A stretch of 64,000 bases of DNA from Rhineura floridana (taxonomy: Eukaryota; Chordata; Lepidosauria; Squamata; Rhineuridae). The notes under the pieces are model-generated. The model saw only the letters and a program-made list of their open reading frames with translations, did no database searches and was not told the origin of the DNA. The stretch lies in contig NC_084497.1 of the NCBI RefSeq assembly GCF_030035675.1, positions 28,195,955 to 28,259,954 on the forward strand, written 5' to 3'. Below are positions 44,918 to 55,727 of the stretch, in pieces (within the stretch, counting starts at the first letter, position 1; every line of letters begins with the position of its first letter). A program made the position numbers and the translations under genes.

Positions 44918-47563
44918 TCAGCATCCCAGCCCGCTCAAGGCTCCGATCCGATCGAGCTTGACTCCAAAGCACCCTCTCGGGAGGCCCTTTTTGCTCCTTC
45001 CCCGATACCTCCTGGCAGAGGACAGGAGGTCGCTGAAGAGCCGCTGGAAAGCACTTTCCGAGATGGGGCCCCCCTCTCGGGGGCTTCTGGCCCAAGGCAA
45101 CAGAGCCTCCTGTTGTTCCAAAGCTCCTGTCAGGACAGTCTCGTCTTGATCCTGTTCTGTTTCCTCGGACCCCACCGGCTTCTCCAAGTCCTCCTCTAAC
45201 CACTTAGACAGGGTCTGAAAATTGGGGGAAGGAAGAGCAACAAAATAAGCGACATTGCGCCAGACCCTTAGATCTTCTTTTGAGTCCCTTCTCCAAGTCC
45301 CTCGACTGAGGGTGGCTTGGAGGCGGTGATGAGGAAGAGGGCCTTTTTAGTTGTGGCTCTCTGTCTGTGGAAAGCTTTCTCCAGCAAGATCCACCTGGGA
45401 CCTCCATTCACATTTTAAGACTTGCCTTTCCCCACCAGGCTTTTGCTGGCATTATTTTGCAGTTGGTCTGTTGCCAAAGCTGCTTGTTGCTGTTATGGCT
45501 TGTTGTGTATGGGGGTGTAGGTTGCTTTTGTGTGTACGTGTGTGTGGTTTTATTTTAATGCACTGCACGTGTTTTGTGTGAATCTGTTTGTGTCATAACA
45601 TATTTGTTTTCAAATGTGTTGTAAGCTGCTTGGAGACCTTTGGCTAGCAAGCTGCTAACAATGTCAACACATCCATCACAGCCCTCAGCCCCATAACAAT
45701 AATAATGTTTGCCTAATGTGCGTGGTTTGTGTAAGTTGCAGGATTCTGCTTTTCATAGTGCAGAATTCGGATCGTGAGGATGCATTTAAAAATATATCGC
45801 TATCCATGCAATCCTCTGTATGCCTGCCCAGAATTATCCCTAACCATTGGTCATGCTAGCTCTAGCTTATGGTTGTTGGGAGCACACAACCACCTGGCTC
45901 TCCTTTAAAGAGTGCTCCCTGGCCCGAGTTCTACTATTAGAACACTGGAGGCATTCAAGAGGCAGCTGGACAGCCATCTGTCGGGAATGCTTTGATTTGG
46001 ATTCCTGCATTGAGCAGGGGGTTGGGCTTGATGGCCTTATAGGCCCCTTCCAACTCTACTGTTCTATGATCCTATGATTCTATTAGGAAAGAGAGAAGCT
46101 TTGGGCTGTAGCTCAGTGGAAGAGCACCTGCTTTGCATGCAGAAGGTCCCCGGTTTGACCCCTGGCATCTCCAGGTAGGACTAAGAAAAGACTCCCTGCC
46201 TGAAACCATGGAGAGCCACTGCCAGTCAGTGTAGACAGCACTGAGCAAGATGGACCAATGATCTGACTGTAGAAGGCAGCATCCCAGGTTGCTCCTGGAA
46301 ACCGGGCTTACTGAAGGAGGGAGACCGCTCGTTTCCCCGTCCTCCCGTACGTGCCGGTGGGAACCTGTCTGCCACCTTCCATGTGCCAAACAAGCCTTTT
46401 AAGTGGAGACCTTATCCCAGTCTGTGTCTGTGTTGGAACTGTCTTTTAATATGTTTGTAAACCTTTTTTTTTTTTAAGATGTCTTCGAAGCTTTTTTCAA
46501 AAAAATGTTTTTAAAGATGTTTAGTTTTCATGTATTTCAAAGTCTGTGTTTATGATGTTTGAAAGTGTTTTTGGTGGTTTTGTTTGCCGCCCTGGGCTCC
46601 TGCCGGGAGGAAGGGCGGGATAGAAATCAAATAACAAATAAATAAACAAACAGCAGTCGCTCCCTGGAGGAAAGACTCTCTGCGGTGGTGTGGAACGTGG
46701 CTGCTACTCCTCTTAATTCCCGAGTCCCCAAAACGGCAGCCAAAGTTCTCCGGTTCAGAGGCTGAAATTTCCCAGGTAGTTTTGAGCCCTGGCCTCAACC
46801 AGTGAAGCGCCGCCTGAAGCATGGGGAGGTCAGGAGACCCCTGCAAAACAAAGACCATCTCCTCTCACCTGTGCATCTCTCCCTCTTCCAAGCTGACTCC
46901 TATAAAATCTGGCTAACGTTTGGTTCTCTTGCATCATCTCCAGCTTCAGTCCAGGTGAATCCTTGCATTTCACTGGAATTCATTGGAAACCCATCTGATT
47001 TTTTTTAGGGGGGTTGTCCCCTCCTCTTTCCTAGGGTAGGACAAATCTGTCAATTTCATTTTTTCCAGCCTTAAGTTCAGTCCTCCACATCAGGCTGTGA
47101 ATTTCTGTTTTGAAAGTCCTTGTGAAAATTCAACGACTTCCAGTGCCAATTTCTCTTAATCTACACATCTTTGGTATGCAATTTTGCCTGACAGACCCGT
47201 TGCTTTTGCAGAGACATTTCCCCTCATATAGTACATTTCTGAATGCCGGTTTCACTCATCTATGCACTTTTATGCATGCTTTGCCTTAGAATATGCATTC
47301 TTGTGCACATCACCGGGCTGGAGAACTCTATCGCAAAATTCAGAGGAGTGCACATTTCAAAGGACTGCTGCATTTCAGTTCTGTGTATTGTTTCAGAAAG
47401 TGTGAATCAGGTAGGATCGCCTTGAAATGCAAACTGAACCAAATTTCTTCCCCCGCATCCCTTGTCTTACCTGGACATTTGTCACCGGCTTGGCTCTTCC
47501 TTGGTGATGGGTGACAAACAGCAGCAGCAACAGCCAACCAGAAGAATTAAATTTGGGGTTCAT
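44918..47563 (-). CDS. CNP3: C-type natriuretic peptide 3 precursor (two coding exons, 129 aa)
   Basis: Exon 1 is 47563-47471 (31 aa: MNPKFNSSG then a Leu-rich signal, cleavage near GRA/KPVT). Exon 2 is 45214-44918 (98 aa plus TGA; starts [13 protein letters not shown]). The precursor ends at the second ring cysteine (ring [17 protein letters not shown], then stop), the defining feature of C-type peptides, which lack a tail. The dibasic site RSKK would release a 22-residue CNP beginning [14 protein letters not shown] is typical of CNP. Linkage to ANP/BNP genes rather than a separate chromosome marks it as CNP3, the ancestral linked paralogue, not mammalian NPPC. A splice donor (CAGAGG/GTAAGTG, 44903/44902) follows the stop by about 15 bases, so the 3' UTR is probably split. 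CNP signals mainly through NPR-B. Confidence 0.93.
45290..45640 (+). repeat. L2-type LINE fragment in CNP3 intron 1
   Basis: AGAGGGCCTTTTTAGTTGTG reads GAFLVVAL.LWKAF, the L2 C-terminal motif. The 3' UTR-like tail contains TTGTAAGCTGCTTGGAGACC. Confidence 0.6.
45936..46300 (+). repeat. CR1 3' end (45936-46085) and tRNA-Ala SINE (46102-46300)
   Basis: CR1: GGCATTCAAGAGGCAGCTGG ... TTCTATGATCCTATGATTCT. SINE: GGGCTGTAGCTCAGTGG, GCTTTGCATGCAGAAGG, GTGTAGACAGCACTGAGC. In CNP3 intron 1. Confidence 0.85.
46430..46650 (+). repeat. L2-type LINE 3' end in CNP3 intron 1
   Basis: TTTGCCGCCCTGGGCTCC, GGGAGGAAGGGCGGGATAG and a terminal AATAAATAAAC, preceded by T-rich UTR. Confidence 0.65.
47033..47462 (+). 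repeat. MITE family N, copy F, reaching the CNP3 exon 1 donor
   Basis: Complete copy: AGGACAAATCTGTCAATTTC start; TTCTTCCCCCGCATCCC end. The end lies 8 bp from the donor GT at 47470. Confidence 0.65.
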
Positions 47564-47790
47564 CTTCGAGTTATTGAGACGCTTCTGCTCCGAGCTGGAT
47601 CCCTCTTTTTTCCCCTCCCCTGAGCCTTTTTCCCGTGGCAAGGTGAGCCGGCTGGTTCTCTGTGCCGCTTTTATATCTTGCTTCACCCCTCCCCAAGACC
47701 ACCTCCGAGCTCCTGGAAAATGCCCAAGGATTGGCCTCAGTGGACCTCATCCCTTGTCAGGAAGGAGGCGATTAACAAAGCATCTCTGCT
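47564..47790 (-). promoter_or_regulatory. CNP3: CNP3 promoter region
   Basis: On the minus strand TATAAAA lies at 47675-47669, about 105 bp before the ATG, with a CCAAT-type motif farther up near 47734. Unlike the other three promoters I see no GATA or NK element close by, which suggests a different expression pattern. Confidence 0.55.
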
Positions 47791-48029
47791 AAAAAAGATT
47801 CTCTCTCTCTCTCTGCAGGTTTTAGCTGGTAACCAAATGAACAATCTTCCGCACGCTCTTCGTCTGAGAATCTTCCCTGCTTTCTTGCCTTCTGAGACCT
47901 CTGACTGTCAGCTTCATCAAATCCTCTCCTGCCTGCCTAAGTTGCTGCAACATTTTGTTGCTGGGTTGCTCCGGGATAAATAAGTAATCTTTATAAAACT
48001 GCAGGGAAAGATGCTACCACAGGACTCCT

Positions 48030-48825
48030 CCAGACATAGGAAGCTTCCACATACTGCATCAGTCCGTTGGCCCATCTAGCTCAGTATTGCCTACACTGAC
48101 TGGCAGCTGTTTTCCGGGGTTTCAGGCTGGGCTCTCTCCCAGACCTACCTGGAGATGCTGCCAGGGACCAAATCTGGGACTTTTGCATGCAAAGCAGGTG
48201 CTGTGCCACTCAGCTACAGCCCTTCCCCTAAGACATAGGAAGGTGCCCTAAACCGCGTCAGACCATTGGTCCATCTAGCCAGGGGTGTACTGGTCCAGGG
48301 TCTCAGGGAGTCTTAGACCCTGTACTTTTTTGAGAGCAGGGTCCCTATGTCTCCAGCGCCCTATATGCCAATCAGCACGAAAGGGGAGTGTGTTGGCCAC
48401 TGAGAAGAGTCTTCTAACATGCTTTCTTGTCCTTTCCTGCTGATTGGAGCCAATCGCAGTGAAAGGAGGTAAGTCAGCCACTGAGAAGACTCTTCGCAGT
48501 AGCTAACACACTCCTCTTTCACGCTGATTTCTTCCTAGGGACATCTGTTGTTGCTGGAGAAGTTGCACGTGGGAAGAACTGAGGAGTGTGGAGATGACAA
48601 TGGGGACCGAGTGAGTGAGCGAGGGGGCATGGCTGTGAGGGGACGTGGCATGACTATCATGAAGGGACCCTGCACTTCTGAATTGATCAGTACACTACTG
48701 CATGTAGCTCAGTATTGTCTACACTGACTGGCAGCAGCTGTCCAGGATTTCAGACCAGGAGGCTTTCCCCAGCCCTACCTGGAGATGCACATGGGGACTG
48801 AACCTGGGACCTTCTGCCCCTCACC
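48030..48825 (-). repeat. tRNA-Ala SINE (48030-48235) and a second one split by a MITE
   Basis: The second copy is 48240-48279 plus 48709-48822; its two halves join to the usual CCATCTAGCTCAGTATTG body when the MITE at 48280-48700 is left out. A + strand SINE scrap follows at 48825-48925. Confidence 0.75.
48280..48700. mobile_element. hAT-like MITE (CAGGGGTGTACTG...CACTACTG), copy 1
   Basis: Flanked by CATCTAGC and CATGTAGC (7 of 8). 421 bp with CAG/CTG ends. Shares GGGTCTC and AGCAGGGTCCC blocks with the 288-bp copy at 55861. Inserted in a SINE. Confidence 0.8.
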
Positions 48826-49324
48826 TGAAATCTTGGAGATCTGCTGCCTGTCAGTGTCGGCAGTACCGAGCTAGATGGACCAAGGGTGTGACTCCATATA
48901 AGACAGCTTCGTTCATGCCCTCATAGCAAGATGAGAGTCTGGACGGCGGTGGAAAACATCTTTCAGACCGTCTTTCTTTCATGGAGAAGCTTCCAGGGGT
49001 GGCATGTCAGTGATGGGCATGATCAGAAGCAAAAGCAGGCAATGCCCCCCCTCCAATAAACCTCTCCATCCTCCATGGAGAGTCGCATCCAGTCCCTGGC
49101 TTGAAGTTCCCCGTCTCTGAGCTTGTGGGAGTTGCCCTGCTCCATCTATTAAACCATCTGGCTTCTTTTTTTAATCTGGGGAGTGTGCTGAGGGCCAAAT
49201 CGAGAGGCCTGGAGGGCCGTGTTTCACCCCTGACTTTGAGGCTTCGCAACCCTGCTCAGCGTGGTCCTTGGGCAAACCAGTGTCTCTTGGTTGCCTTCAA
49301 TATACGAGGATAATAGTAATCACA

Positions 49325-49497
49325 GTGGACAATGGAACCCATGACCTAGGGAGGTGGCGGACTCTCCAGCACTGGAGGCCTTCAAGAGGCAGCTGGACAG
49401 CCACCTGTCGGGGGTGCTTTAAGTTCGATTCCTGCATTGAGCAGCGGGTTGGGCTAGATGGCCTTATAGGCTCCTTCAAAAACTGTGATTCTAGTGG
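49325..49497 (+). repeat. CR1 LINE 3' end
   Basis: GGAGGCCTTCAAGAGGCAGC ... GGGCTAGATGGCCTTATAGG ... GTGATTCT. Confidence 0.85.
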
Positions 49498-49499
49498 CC

Positions 49500-52465
49500 T
49501 ATTTCCACATCCTCCCACTTTCAAGCATAACCTTGCAGCCTAAGGACTAGTAGCTTGTCTTTGTGAGTTTTCTTTTCCCCAAAAAAGGAAAGTCTGAGAT
49601 TCTTGGGCATCTCTGCATCCTGTATCACATTCTGGATTTTCCGCCCCCTCACAACCCGAAGGACGGTGACATTATTATTACACACAGCCCTGAACATCTT
49701 TCAATGCGCTCCATGACACCAGTGCACCTACTGGGAAGCAGAGTGCGTGGCTTAATTAGGCACAGCTGCCTGAGCCTTGAATTAGCATCAGAAACCTTAG
49801 ATTAATTTTTCACAAAGGCTTGCTGAGGCACAGATCCTCAATTTAAGAGTTCCGAGGCTCATCGCCACCTTCCAGTCTGTCAGGAGCTCGCTTTGTGTGC
49901 AAATTCTGAAAGCTGACAAATCCCAGTGTCATCCACACATAAGAAGGAATTGGGGGGGGGGGGAATTCAGCTCATCCTTTGCACTTGCCGAAACACTGCA
50001 AAAACCAAAAGGCAGGGATCTTTGGAAATTCACGCTTCTCCGAAGTTTTGCAGCGCAATTCTCCAACCCCAAAATGTGTCCAGAAATTCATATTGTTGTG
50101 CACCACCCCAATCTCCGAGCAGTGAGAGATCCCCAGGGGTCCCTGTGCTTACCCAGGGTTTGGTTTCCTAGGAGGGCCACAGTTTTCCCTTCTCTGTTGT
50201 ACTGAAATAACCAAAGTTGTGGAATTTTTACCACTAGCTGGCTAGATGTTCATAAAGGGAGAGGACCCTTGCTAAAACCCTTGAAACTGACCAGCCCTCA
50301 CCACGATGGAGTTCCTCCTGCTTCAGGTTGGCATAAGAAGGAGCTCGAGTTTGGCCCTTCTTCTCAGAGCCGGCATGCCGACACCGGGGGCCCCTCCTCT
50401 GACAAGGCCTCGGGGTCTCTGCGTCATGAAACACGAAGGTGTCCAAGCGATGGAGGCAGCTCGGTGGGTGATTTCACCTGGGCAATTACCACCTGAATCG
50501 CAGCTGCATGACGCTGAGCCTTGAACCGCGGCGTGGCCCTGCCGATGGGTGAAAACCAGGCACCTGAGCAAAAAATGTTAATGTGCCATAATAAGGGATT
50601 TGGGGTGGGGGGCTCCTGGTGCCAGCTCATGGAGCGAGCCGGAGATCTTGTGTCAACAAAGGCCCGTAGTGACGTTGCTCGACTCTGAAGTGGAGCAGGT
50701 CATGCGAGACCAGAGCGGTGGCAGGAAGGGGGAGATTTAAAAGGGGTCATGGAATGAGCAAAAGTGGGAGGATGATGGAGAGGCTTCTGCGAAGGCTCAG
50801 GCGGGGACTCTGTCAGGAACCCATCTCCCCTCCGCCCCCGCCCCCAATAGTGGGAGTAAGAAGGAATTGTTCCAGGGTGTGGAGAGAGGAGACAGGACAG
50901 ATAGGATCTCGCTCTAATGATTATTGACAGGTGAGAACTACAGCAAAATGTTGCAGAGTGGAGTGCTTCTGTTATGCTATGGATTCCAGCCAGTGGCACC
51001 CTTTCCCAGGATATTCCATTCTGTTCCTTTCTGTGCGCATGCACACACACACAGTTTTCCATAGCCTTCATCCAGTCTCAATCCAAATTGAGTTTGCTTT
51101 GCTGGACTCACCTGTATTTGAGCAGACTGTATTTGAGCAGAGCTGGACAGCCAACCTATCAGGGATGCTGTAGTTGCTAGTGCTATGCCAAAAAATTGTC
51201 CTGTGTCCTGTCCCCCCTTCCCTGTCTAGCCATCCTCCATCCCTTGTGCTCTGCACCCTGCAACCTCCTCAGGTCCCTGTACTTCAATCAAAGCCCGGAG
51301 GGAAATGTCATGAGTCAACTCCTCCTATGGGCCTTTTTTCAGATCAGGAAGCCTGGGCAGCTGGGGAGGCTTCCTCAAGTGCCTCCACTTTCATGAGAGC
51401 CCAGGGGAAGATGTCATGAGTTAACTCATCCAATGGGCCTTTTTTTTTCCAGATCAGGAAGTGCAAGCAACCAGGGAGGCTGCAAAGAGCTGGAGAAATG
51501 TTTTGTGGAAAGAAAAACGCACATGTAATTTACGTCCACCTCGCAATAAGAAGGTAAGGTAAACCCTGCGCCTACCAACATGGCCGAAACATTTCTAAAA
51601 GTACCCTGAGAAAGAGGACTGGAAAAAAATGGAAGCCCCTTTCTCAGGGGAGGAAAAGCTTCCGAGAAATTAGAGGAAAAGGTTTTGATGCATAACTAGG
51701 AGTTCCATCCTTCCTTCCAGATCCTGGTGCTGAGTAGAGGGTTTGACTAGATGACCTCCAAGATCCCTTCAAACTCCATGGTCCCCTCCAAATTTGGTCA
51801 GTCCCTTGTAAAAAGCCATCTATACTTCATGATCTTCCTCCCATACCAGCTATTCAGAGCTAGACTGCCACTATCCATGGAGGTTCTATTTCCAAGTTGC
51901 ATCTGCCCACCTTTCCTGGCATCAGCGCCTCTCTCCTTGCTGGCAGCATTGTGGGCCTGACATTTCTGTCCTGCCAAGGGAGCAAAAGCCTCTTTTTCTT
52001 TCTTGGCACACGGCTGCCTTGGCTCAGAGTGCCGACGGTGACGGCATGTTGGAGTTTAATAGCGGGCCGGAGGTTGTTCTGGGGCATTGGGCTTGGATGG
52101 CCGAGGGCTCTGGATTAGTTCTGTCAGGCCCATTTATCACAGTTCGCTGACGCTAATAAAGCCCAGCAAAAGGAGGCAGCAGGAGGAGGAAAAATTGCAC
52201 TCAGGTCGAGTCAAAGTGAGAGAGTTGCCGCTACAATGGCAGAATCTTTCCCTGGCTGTGCTGGTTTGAATCCCATCTATGCAGAGATGACCCTGGTAGA
52301 TTTGGGAGGGGGCGATATAATTACTGAAAACATTGCTTCAAAAAGATTTGGACTGTTCAGTGATGGAGCAGGCTGAAATCTTTACATGCGGCGGTGAATC
52401 TGGGTCATAAGTCGGTAAACTTGGGGCTAGTTTTCTGAAATCAGGAACATGCAGGAACCCAGCTA
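49500..52465. other. Largely non-repetitive region upstream of the CNP3 gene
   Basis: No coding gene recognised. 49735-49830 has TTAATTAGG, CAGCTG and TGAATTAGCATC motifs. 50915-50930 has TAATGATTATTGACAG, a TALE/HOX-like composite. 52120-52170 has TTTATCAC and CTAATAAAGC. Near 51300-51460 a block is duplicated (ATGTCATGAGT.AACTC). These are candidates for conserved non-coding elements only. Confidence 0.3.
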
Positions 52466-52469
52466 GATG

Positions 52470-53160
52470 TGGTCAAAGGGCCTGTCTACTAGCCTTGCAT
52501 CCTGTTTTCCACAGCGGCTAACCAAGGGCCCCAGGTGAAGCCCACAAGCAGGACGTTTAGCCAGCTGTTGTTTCCTCCCTAGTATTCAGAGATAGACTGC
52601 CTCTGCTCGGTGAAGCTCCATTCCATATGATCATAGCCAATAATATCAGACCAAATGGCCTAACTAATCTAGTATCCTGTTCCCCACCGTGACCAACCAA
52701 TGCCTGCAAAGCCCACAACCAGGATGCCATTAAGACAGAGAGGATTTTCTCCATCCCACGTGACTTGCAACCCAACGGGGGTCATCCAGTGAAACTGAAC
52801 GTTGGGAGATTCAGGACAGACAGCAGAAAGGACTCCTTCACACAGCGCATGGCGAAAGTATGGAATTCACTCCGACAAGAGGCAGCAATGGCCACCAACG
52901 TTTGGATGGTTTAAAAGAGGATCAGGCAAATTCATGAAGGCGATCAGTGGCTGCTAGCCACAATGGCTATGTTGCACCCCAGCATCGGTTGCTGGGAATC
53001 ACAAGTGTGGAAGAGTGTTGTTGCACCCAAATCCTGCTCGGGGGCTTCCCAGAGGCATCGGGTTGGCCACTGTGAGAACAGGACAGGCCTTTGGGGTTGA
53101 GACGGGCGTTTGGTCTCCGCCAGCAGGGCTCTCCTTCTGTTTTTATGAGGGCAAGTTCCT
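52470..53160. repeat. CR1/L3-like LINE ends facing each other
   Basis: 52470-52735 is inverted; 52775-53160 is direct (GTGAAACTGAACGTTGGGAG, GGCCACCAACGTTTGGATGG, GCCACTGTGAGAACAGGAC). Confidence 0.65.
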
Positions 53161-53457
53161 CTCCGGCCCCAATCCCCAGCAACTGGTCTTCAGAGGCCTC
53201 TGGTCTTCAAGGTGCAACTTATCGCCCATTGTGACTACCAGCGGCCGGTGAGATAGTCCACAAATGTCATGCGGGAGGCGGTTAGCTCTCACATCACTGA
53301 ATGTGTAACAGACGAGATATCCCGGTGAGAGTGAAATGGCTTTACCAACATGGCTTCTGTTTACCTGTGCTCTTACTGTTTACAAGGAATCATTCCTTTT
53401 CTTGTTTTTAAAAGCTGTCTAAATTAGGGGCTGTCCCACCGTTTGGCCTCTGACATT

Positions 53458-53630
53458 TGGGGAGGCCACAGCTCAGTGGCAGGGCATCTACCTTACAGAC
53501 AGAAGGTGCAAGGTTGGACAGGGAGAGACCCCTTGACTGAAGCCCTGAAGAGCTGCTTCCGGTCAGTGCTGAGCTAGATGGAGGCCTGATTCTGCATTAA
53601 GGCAGCTTTCCATGCGCCTATCTCTTATTC
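53458..53630 (+). repeat. tRNA-Ala-derived SINE
   Basis: CACAGCTCAGTGGCAGGGC, TTAAGGCAGCTTTCCATG; partly deleted in the middle. Confidence 0.65.
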
Positions 53631-53634
53631 AGGG

Positions 53635-54120
53635 GTTAACCACCTACGCAGTGGTGGGTTCCATTGACGGGTCACCCTGTTTTGTCCCTGTGATTGCCGT
53701 AGAGAGGGGAATGCCTCATTGAAACTTTCATTAGTGCGAGTTGCTAAAATCATCCTTTAGGGTTCAAAGCGCCTCCTCCCCCCCCTCTGGGGGGAAGAAG
53801 TTAGTCATCCACCACCTTTGCCACTGTTGCTCTTTCTAATCCCACCCCAAACCATTTATAGCCCAGGCTGCCCAGCGTGTAATGGGACATGTGCAGAGAG
53901 ACTGCTGGCTGGTAAACAGAGTTCATGCCCTGAAATGTCTGCTTCCTAAATGTTAGGGGCAGTAAGGTTCTGCTGCTGATAGTAATGGTAATGAACAGCG
54001 GGCAGCAGTTCTGTGAGGGCGAAAGTGCAGATGAACAAACATTTAACAGTGTCAGAGGGATCAAAATTCAGAGCACCGTGCATGGGAGATTGTTTTTAAC
54101 CCTTTCCTCTTGGGCCACAG
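53635..54120. other. Non-repetitive island
   Basis: No gene-like frame of known family. Contains CCATTTATAGCCC (CArG/MEF2-like) near 53852 and CTGATAGTAATGG near 53978. Possible regulatory DNA; nothing firmer. Confidence 0.3.
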
Positions 54121-54129
54121 TCCTGGCAG

Positions 54130-54752
54130 ATTTTTTTTATTAAATTTCCTTCCCACCCTTCCTCCTAGAAGGAGCCCAGGGTGGCAAAATAGTGATAAAC
54201 CCCTAAAAAATATCTTAAAAACAAAACATTTTTTTAAAAAAAAAATTTAAAACAAAAAATATTTTTTAAAAAAACATCTTTTTAAAACAGTTCCAACACA
54301 GATGGAGACTAGAATAAGGTCTCTTCTTAAAAAGCTTGTTGAAAGAGGAAGGCTTTCTTGCTGTCTGAAGCAAAAGACAAGATCTTCCTTTTTTTGTTAT
54401 TCCATGCGCTGAAGCCAACAGGACTAGCAGCCAAGAGAGTTTAATGGGACTTACTCCCAGGCAAGTATTGAATTGCAGTCTCAGTCTTATTTCAGCACTG
54501 GTGATAGGACAGCATCCTCTTCCTGATGATCTCAGGCTAGCTTATTTATTTCTCCAAGGAGCTGAAGGGGACGCACAAACATGATTATCCCCTTTCTCAT
54601 TTTTTATCTTCATAACAACCTTGTGAGGCAGGTAAGGCTCAGAGGCAGTGACTGGCCCAAGGGCCACCCAGTGAGCTTCACGGCCAAGTGAGGACACTGG
54701 TCGCCCAGGTCCTAGTCTGACTCTCTAACCACTACACCAGACTGGCTTATGT
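54130..54752 (-). repeat. L2-type LINE 3' end (54130-54370) and Sauria-type SINE (54545-54752)
   Basis: LINE: TCCCACCCTTCCTCC then A-rich run. SINE: CAACCTTGTGAGGCAGG, CCCAAGGGCCACCC, CTAACCACTACACCAG. Confidence 0.7.
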
Positions 54753-55189
54753 AGCATAGCCTAATTCAGCAGCAATGCTCTTATATTCTTAATCCAACCT
54801 CAGATCTGAGCACCAGTAAAAATAAATAAATTAAAAACCTGTTTTTGCTCAAAAAATCTTGGTTGCAATGATGTAACTGGGTAGCTCAGATTTAAGCAAG
54901 GAGCTGGAGGCACTAGATAACTCAGATTTAGAGTCTTGCAAACCGCTAGAGCAGACATGGGCGCAAGTACACAGACAATGCTAGTTCCCAAGTAATATCG
55001 CAACAGTAACAACAACACAACAACAACAGTAATATAATCCAACCACACACCCTGAGCATGAGCAAGATGAAAGAACTGTTCTCCTGTTAAACCTCTCAGC
55101 TGCGATAATATAACTGGGTAGCACCATCACTCCACCTTTCCCTGAAAAATCCCCTTCAGCAAGCCATGCCAAATCCCTGGAAATAGCCA

Positions 55190-55480
55190 CGTTCCTTGGG
55201 GCTAGAGGGGACTGCTGGGAGAGAGCGGGCAGGCAGGATATTTTAACTATTGCTTGTCAACACCAGCCGATTAGGAGGGAAAGTTTCGAAACCTCACACA
55301 TCGGAAGCCTCGATAAGAGGCTCTCCAGCCTACGGGTCTGGAGTCTGAGCGAGGGCAGCAGATAAGTCAAGCTGTCAGCTCTGTGTTGACACCTCTGAGG
55401 TCCAATTAAGCCACTCCACCCTCCCCCTGGGTCTTCATGTCCCAAGGGCCTTTAGCGACTGAACCTTGACTGAGAGAGTA
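55190..55480. promoter_or_regulatory. Candidate cardiac enhancer: GATA, T-box and NK-like motif cluster
   Basis: Non-repetitive. TCGATAAGAG (55311) and GCAGATAAGTC (about 55359) are GATA sites; TTGACACCTC (55386) matches a T-box site; CAATTAAGCCACTC (55403) resembles an NK homeobox site. In mammals a heart enhancer set upstream of NPPB controls both NPPA and NPPB. Position and motifs fit, function is inferred. Confidence 0.35.
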
Positions 55481-55727
55481 GCCCATTTTTGCAGATTTGT
55501 AGTGGGGGAAGAAGATGGATGATCGATTGCATAACACACAGCTTTTCTGCCTGATGACCTCAGGTTGGCATTGGAGAGGCAAAAGAAATTCCTCCTCCTC
55601 TTCTCTCTCTGTCTCTCTCTCTCTCAGTGGATAAATATGTTATTCAAATCCAAAAGGAGAGATGGTGGTGATTGTGCTGAAAATCAAGATCAAATGAGCT
55701 TTGCTCCATGGGTGGTTGCTGTCCTCT

